NCBI RefSeq assembly: GCF_000243455.1
Contig: NZ_AGJL01000011.1
Span: 1 to 41,930 of the forward strand
Source: Methanotorris formicicus Mc-S-70
Lineage (GTDB): Archaea; AGJL01; Methanococci; Methanococcales; Methanococcaceae
DNA length: 41,930 nt
Direction of reading: 5' to 3'
The notes beneath the pieces are model-generated. The model was not told the DNA's origin, made no database searches, and saw only the letters and a list, made by a program, of their open reading frames with translations. Shown piece after piece: positions 37,869 through 41,930 of the stretch (position 1 is its first letter; each line of letters begins with the position of its first letter). The position numbers were made by a program, and so were the translations under genes.

Positions 37869-38366
37869 ATGGAAGAGAAGATGCTAAAAAACTTGGCAAA
37901 AATATTCATTACTGGAATCTACGAGAATCTTGAAAGGATTTTGTTTGGCAAGGATAGATGTACTTCAATAGAAATGAGGAATGAAATATTAAAAGGCATT
38001 AAATTACCAAGGACAGTTTTTGAAGAACTTTGCATTGGTTGTGGAGGTTGTGCAAACGCATGTCCAACAAAGGCAATTGAGATGGTTCCAATTGAGCCGG
38101 TTAAGATAACTGAATACTATACAAAAGACAAAATCCCAAAAATAGAACCTGAAAAATGCGTTTATTGCTTGTATTGCCATGATTTTTGTCCAGTATTTGC
38201 TGTGTTTAATGAAATCTCCCCAATACATCCAAGACATGTGGGGGATGAATGTGTTGAGGTTGATTTGTCCCAAGTTTTAAAAAAGCCAGTTGAGATTAGT
38301 GAAGAACACATAAGAAAAATTGCTAAGATGCTTTCTATAAACCTGAGTCGCATTCTTATGAAATAG
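37869..38366 (+). CDS. ehbL: Ehb ferredoxin-like subunit L
   Basis: A 165-residue protein with two 4Fe-4S motifs, CIGCGGCANACP (C55, C58, C61, C65) and CVYCLYCHDFCP near residue 100, in the NuoI-like arrangement of energy-converting hydrogenases. About 50 residues precede the first motif, and the C-terminal 55 residues are outside the ferredoxin domain. It presumably passes electrons between the hydrogenase small subunit and EhbK. The ATG follows GAGGGGTTATT. Confidence 0.83.
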   Translation: MEEKMLKNLAKIFITGIYENLERILFGKDRCTSIEMRNEILKGIKLPRTVFEELCIGCGGCANACPTKAIEMVPIEPVKITEYYTKDKIPKIEPEKCVYCLYCHDFCPVFAVFNEISPIHPRHVGDECVEVDLSQVLKKPVEISEEHIRKIAKMLSINLSRILMK

Positions 38367-38375
38367 GGGGTTTTA

Positions 38376-39368
38376 ATGCTTATAGATATTTGCGATGAGA
38401 TTATTGAAGAAGAGGAAGGAGAGGTTAAAGATTTCGCCCATATCATAAAATTAACCTATCTGAATGAATTTGAACAATTTGAAAAAGAAGAAAAGGCGAA
38501 ACTAAAAAAACTAAATATAAAAGAAGAGAATGGATTGTTATTTTATGGAAAAGATTATCCTATTTTTAGATCTCTTTGCTATTTTAATGAAGTTCCGATT
38601 TTTAGAAAAGAAAAAGATGCTATCGTATTTTTAAATAGGATTGGAATTGATCCCAATAGGACTTTAAAATCATTGAGTTTTGAGGAAAAGAAAAAATTGG
38701 GGAATGAATTTTTAAACAAAGCGTTAATGCATGTTCCCAAAGAATACTCAAAATACCTCCCCAGTGTAGTTTTTGGAAAGGAGTATTATTTTAAAGGCAT
38801 TGAGTTGAGAGAGTATGTTTCTTCTTTAAATGGTCTTTACAAGATTGGAAAAAAACGAAAAGTTAAAAATTTAATTGTTAATATGGAAACTCCCCATAAG
38901 AGCGATATCAAAAAATATAAAAAGGAAGTAGCAAAAAGAATAATGATATTTAAAAAGAAATTAAATGATGAATATAGAATAAGTTATTTTAGTTTGAATT
39001 TTAAGGGCAGGAAATTTTTGTGTCAATATATTTACATAAAGCAATCCGTTTGGGATTTTATTAAAGGATTCTTTGGAGAAGGAATTGAGTTGAAATACTA
39101 CCCTACTCTGATTAATATTGCCTATTCCTCAGATAAAGTTGATTTTTTAAAACCATTGTTTATTTTTGTTGATAAAAAAGATGTATCTGTCTATGCAAAG
39201 GTTCCTAAGTTGATATATTTAAAAGATGGATTAACATTAAACCATCTAAATTTAAAAGGGAAACATATATATTTTGGTATTTGGGATGAGGATTTTTGGA
39301 AAATCCTTGAGAGGGATACCTATGAAAAAAATTGTACTGATGTTGATAATCTTTCTAATTATGGGTAA
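38376..39368 (+). CDS. RecJ/GAN-related protein lacking the DHH nuclease domain
   Basis: A 330-residue protein of unknown function. By eye, residues 70-170 (DAIVFLNRIGIDPNRTLKSLSFEEKKKLGNEFLNKAL and YFKGIELREYVSSLNGLYKIGKK) resemble the stretch between the DHH and DHHA1 domains of archaeal RecJ/GAN proteins. Only about 70 residues precede it, and none of the DHH Asp/His motifs is present. The C-terminal part has no GGGH motif. So a catalytic nuclease is not expected. It starts nine bases after ehbL and overlaps the next gene by 47 bases, so it may be cotranscribed with ehb. The assignment is tentative. Confidence 0.55.
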   Translation: MLIDICDEIIEEEEGEVKDFAHIIKLTYLNEFEQFEKEEKAKLKKLNIKEENGLLFYGKDYPIFRSLCYFNEVPIFRKEKDAIVFLNRIGIDPNRTLKSLSFEEKKKLGNEFLNKALMHVPKEYSKYLPSVVFGKEYYFKGIELREYVSSLNGLYKIGKKRKVKNLIVNMETPHKSDIKKYKKEVAKRIMIFKKKLNDEYRISYFSLNFKGRKFLCQYIYIKQSVWDFIKGFFGEGIELKYYPTLINIAYSSDKVDFLKPLFIFVDKKDVSVYAKVPKLIYLKDGLTLNHLNLKGKHIYFGIWDEDFWKILERDTYEKNCTDVDNLSNYG

Positions 39369-39780
39369 TGTTTTTGGATACTACTTTGGGTACATAAAAG
39401 TCAGTGGGAGTAATCCGCTATATGAAAAGGAATTCGATATTGAAAAGGTTGGAAACTACACTTACTATCTTAATTTTGTTCATTACGGAAATATAAATGA
39501 AAGTATGGAAATAAATATTTATTTAAATGGTGATTTAGTTTATAAGATTGATGACTCCAACGATGCATTTCCTGCAAATAAGAAAAATACCTCTGTTGAT
39601 GTAACAAGTTACTTAAAAGATGGAAAAAATGTTTTAAAAGTTGAAGGGATAAACTTAACTGGAAGATATTATGTCTTAGATGATACTCAAATAATTGAGC
39701 CAATTAAAACACCAATAACACCTAAATCAATACTCACTATTCTTTTGATTCTTACCTACATATTATATGTTAGAAAATAA
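39322..39780 (+). CDS. Secreted protein with signal peptide and C-terminal anchor
   Basis: A 152-residue protein. It has an N-terminal signal sequence (MKKIVLMLIIFLIMGNVFGYY), a middle domain of about 105 residues rich in Tyr, Asn and beta-strand-like stretches (YTYYLNFVHYGN, VDVTSYLKDGKNVLKVEG), and a final hydrophobic segment (ILTILLILTYILYVRK) ending in basic residues. It looks like a small surface beta-sandwich protein facing outside. ATG 39322 is chosen because GAGGGAT precedes it and the signal peptide begins there; the longer frame has no such site. No family is recognised. Confidence 0.7.
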   Translation: MKKIVLMLIIFLIMGNVFGYYFGYIKVSGSNPLYEKEFDIEKVGNYTYYLNFVHYGNINESMEINIYLNGDLVYKIDDSNDAFPANKKNTSVDVTSYLKDGKNVLKVEGINLTGRYYVLDDTQIIEPIKTPITPKSILTILLILTYILYVRK

Positions 39781-39803
39781 AAAAACTTTTTTTTATTTTT
39801 TCG
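39781..39803 (+). terminator. U-rich terminator after the secreted-protein gene
   Basis: AAAAAACTTTTTTTTATTTT directly follows the stop codon. It precedes the ribosome-binding site of the helicase gene, so the latter is probably transcribed partly by read-through. Confidence 0.45.
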
Positions 39804-39818
39804 ATTTTGGTGGTATTT

Positions 39819-41732
39819 ATGAATATAAAGGAGTATTATGTTGATAAATTTATAAAATTGATAGAAAAAGAAAGAAAATATGAGATGGATTTTCATAGGA
39901 AAGAAATAGAGAAACTTGGAGATAAAAGGGAAGATGTTGGAAGAGCAATATTAAATTTAAAAGGTAGAAAACTTAGAGAAGAACTTGGAAGTGTAATTGT
40001 TAGATATGGGAGAAAAAAGCCATTTAAGAGGTTGGAAATATCTGTTGGAGATGTGGTTTTAGTAAGCAAGGGAAATCCATTGCATAGTGATTTATTTGGA
40101 AATGTTGTGGAGATTGGAAAGAACTTCATAGATATAGCGTTTGATGAGGAGATACCAAAATGGGCATACAAGGACGTTAGGATTGATTTGTATGTTAATG
40201 ATATAACCTTCAAAAGAATGAAAAAAGCACTAAATAAATTTAGAGAAATTGATAATAGGTTAATTGGGATTATTTTGGGTATTGATGAGTCAAGGATGGG
40301 AAAAGAAGTTAAAATAGGGTTTTTTGATAAAAGTTTAAATGAATCACAAAAAAATGCAGTGATAAATGCATTAAGGGCAATGGATTTATATTTAATCCAC
40401 GGCCCCCCAGGAACTGGGAAAACGAGAACTATAACAGAGGTTATAGTGCAAGAATGCATGAGGAAGAATAAAGTTTTAGCAACAGCAGATTCAAACATAG
40501 CAGCAGACAACATATTGAGTAACCTATCAAAATATAAGAACATAAACGTTGTAAGGATTGGACATCCAACAAGGATTTCAAAGAATTTAATAGAGCATTC
40601 TTTATTTTATATGGTAGAGAAGCATGAGAAATACAAAGCCATTAAAAAAATAAAAGAAGATATGATAGGATTGATGGATGAGAGGGATAAGCATAAAAAA
40701 CCAACACCGAGATGGAGAAGGGGGATGAGTGATGATGAAATAGTTATATTTTCAAAATTAAACAAAGACATTAGGGGAATTCCAAGGGATATTCTTAAAA
40801 GTATGGCAAAATGGATAAAAACAAATGAAAAAATAAAAAAACTAAGAGAAAAGATGAAAAAAATTGAGGATGAAATAATAAAAGAAACCATAAGAAAGGC
40901 AGATGTAGTTGTTGCCACAAATTCCATGGCTGGATGTGATTTTTTAGAGGAGTTTGAGTTTGATGTGTGTGTTATAGATGAGGGAAGTCAGTCAATGGAA
41001 CCATCTGCCTTAATACCAATTGTAAAGTCAAAAAAACTCATAATGGCAGGAGATCATAAGCAACTTCCGCCAACAGTTTTAAGTGAGGATGAGGAGTTAA
41101 AAAAGACATTATTTGAGAGGTTAATAAAAACTTATCCAAATTTCTCAAGTATTTTAGAGATTCAATATAGGATGAATGAAAAGATCATGAAGTTTCCAAA
41201 TAAGGCATTTTATGACAACAAGTTGAAAGCCCATAAATCAGTAGAATCCCACACAATATTCGATTTAATAGACGTTGAGGTTGATGAAGAAGACAAATTT
41301 ATCATAAATGAAGAACCAATTGTATTTATTGATGTTAAAGGAAAGGAGAAGAGGGATAAGGACTCAACATCATACTACAATGAGGAGGAGGCCAAAGTTG
41401 TTGCAAAGTTGGTTGGAATATTTAAAAAATACAACATCCCAGTTAGTGTAATAACCCCATATGATGCTCAAGTAAAGTTGATATCAAATTTATGTGATGG
41501 AGAAGTTAACACGGTAGATGGTTTTCAGGGGAAAGAAGATGAGGTCATTATAATCTCCTTTGTAAGAACTAAGAAATTTGGATTTTTAGAGGATTTGAGG
41601 AGGTTGAATGTTGCTATTACAAGGGCAAAAAGAAAACTCATAATTGTTGGATGTAAGGAACTGCTGAGTCAGGATGAGACGTATAGGGAACTGATAAAAT
41701 CAGCAAAATTAACTGAGTTTATGGGTTATTAA
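39819..41732 (+). CDS. SF1 helicase, Upf1/DNA2-like
   Basis: A 637-residue superfamily 1B helicase. The N-terminal 180 residues include a beta-barrel region (SVGDVVLVSKGNPLHSDLFGNVVEIG). Motif I is GPPGTGKTRT, Ia ATADSNIAADNIL, II CVIDEGSQ, III MAGDHKQLPPT, V TVDGFQGKEDEVIIISFVRT and VI NVAITRAKRKLIIVG. A coiled-coil insertion of about 110 Lys-rich residues lies between Ia and II. Relatives unwind RNA or DNA with 5' to 3' polarity. ATG 39819 follows GGTGG. The IS copy begins five bases after its stop codon, so the gene is just intact. Confidence 0.92.
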   Translation: MNIKEYYVDKFIKLIEKERKYEMDFHRKEIEKLGDKREDVGRAILNLKGRKLREELGSVIVRYGRKKPFKRLEISVGDVVLVSKGNPLHSDLFGNVVEIGKNFIDIAFDEEIPKWAYKDVRIDLYVNDITFKRMKKALNKFREIDNRLIGIILGIDESRMGKEVKIGFFDKSLNESQKNAVINALRAMDLYLIHGPPGTGKTRTITEVIVQECMRKNKVLATADSNIAADNILSNLSKYKNINVVRIGHPTRISKNLIEHSLFYMVEKHEKYKAIKKIKEDMIGLMDERDKHKKPTPRWRRGMSDDEIVIFSKLNKDIRGIPRDILKSMAKWIKTNEKIKKLREKMKKIEDEIIKETIRKADVVVATNSMAGCDFLEEFEFDVCVIDEGSQSMEPSALIPIVKSKKLIMAGDHKQLPPTVLSEDEELKKTLFERLIKTYPNFSSILEIQYRMNEKIMKFPNKAFYDNKLKAHKSVESHTIFDLIDVEVDEEDKFIINEEPIVFIDVKGKEKRDKDSTSYYNEEEAKVVAKLVGIFKKYNIPVSVITPYDAQVKLISNLCDGEVNTVDGFQGKEDEVIIISFVRTKKFGFLEDLRRLNVAITRAKRKLIIVGCKELLSQDETYRELIKSAKLTEFMGY

Positions 41733-41736
41733 TAAC

Positions 41737-41930
41737 TGACAGTGTGATTACGAGAATCCTTTCTTTATTAGTTCTTTACTACACTCTTTAATCACTTCAT
41801 AGAATGATAATCCATATTTGTGGCTTAAATATTCTATACAGTTTGATACCATTGCTATAAACCTAACAAACCCAATAATTGCTCTTTTCAGTACGTTAGG
41901 TAATTTCCCTCAACATCTAAAATCGATTTA
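41737..41930 (-). mobile_element. Insertion sequence, copy 2, truncated by window end
   Basis: The sequence from CTGACAGTGTGATT onward matches copy 1 at 11910 over the visible 194 bases, with three substitutions and two single-base insertions. It has the same orientation as copy 1. It starts five bases after the helicase stop codon. Confidence 0.9.
41749..41930 (-). pseudogene. Transposase C-terminal part, disrupted
   Basis: Compared with copy 1, extra bases in the AATAATTG and CAGTACG positions shift the frame twice and create a TGA (plus-strand TCA at 41888-41890) in the segment GNYLTS. The C-terminal residues up to KKGF are still recognisable. This copy is therefore inactive unless supplied with transposase in trans. 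Confidence 0.8.

Noticed and set aside
11910-41930. A composite transposon carrying everything between the two IS copies
   Set aside because: The interval consists of universally essential, conserved gene clusters, and both copies have the same orientation by chance; nothing suggests movement as a unit.
1-41930. CRISPR array
   Set aside because: No regularly spaced repeats were seen; the 35-bp repeat at 36040 occurs only twice and encodes a gene start.
1-41930. Selenoprotein gene with in-frame UGA
   Set aside because: No gene recognised here continues in frame past a TGA; the FrhB-like, polyferredoxin and glutamate synthase genes have ordinary ends.

Overview
The window comes from a thermophilic methanogenic archaeon of the order Methanococcales, probably close to Methanocaldococcus or Methanotorris. 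The reasons are the strong AT bias, archaeal TATA/BRE promoters, GGTG/GGAGG ribosome-binding sites, the split RNA polymerase genes (B''/B' and A'/A''), an initiator tRNA-Met with an A1:U72 pair, a selenocysteine tRNA, and an energy-converting hydrogenase B (Ehb) gene cluster. The species is an inference; I could not search any database.

Layout. 1-8572 is almost entirely on the minus strand. A CPBP-family membrane protease on the plus strand meets a minus-strand set that reads, in transcription order, as the three separate pieces of an archaeal glutamate synthase, an FrhB-like iron-sulfur flavoprotein and argC. This links glutamate synthesis to arginine synthesis. gfcR and queE follow further right. 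8752-11787 holds a small TRAM-domain gene, argG, the selenocysteine tRNA and trm1. 11910-16366 is an accessory island: one insertion sequence, a long prokaryotic Argonaute gene, and a decayed IS1595-like element that begins five bases after the Argonaute stop codon. Initiator tRNA-Met follows at 16462.

16856-32463 is the information-processing cluster rpoH-rpoB2-rpoB1-rpoA1-rpoA2-rpl30e-nusA-rps12-rps7-fusA-tuf-rps10. rpoA2 carries an intein with a LAGLIDADG homing endonuclease. 32751-38366 is ehbEFGHIJKL, the membrane antiporter-like and ferredoxin subunits of Ehb; the ehbI/ehbJ junction carries a recent-looking 35-bp duplication around a 90-bp hairpin-rich insert. 38376-41732 holds a protein that looks like a RecJ/GAN relative without its catalytic domain, a small secreted membrane-anchored protein and an Upf1/DNA2-like helicase. 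A second, broken copy of the first insertion sequence begins at 41737 and runs off the window.

The most interesting items are the IS-bracketed Argonaute with an apparent DEDH catalytic tetrad, the duplication and insert in front of ehbJ, the possible Shine-Dalgarno-sequestering hairpin in front of rpl30e, the intein, the glutamate synthase-FrhB-argC operon, and the RecJ-like protein lacking its nuclease domain. Start codons were mostly chosen from the position of GGTG or GGAGG motifs and are therefore often a few codons downstream of the longest open frame.
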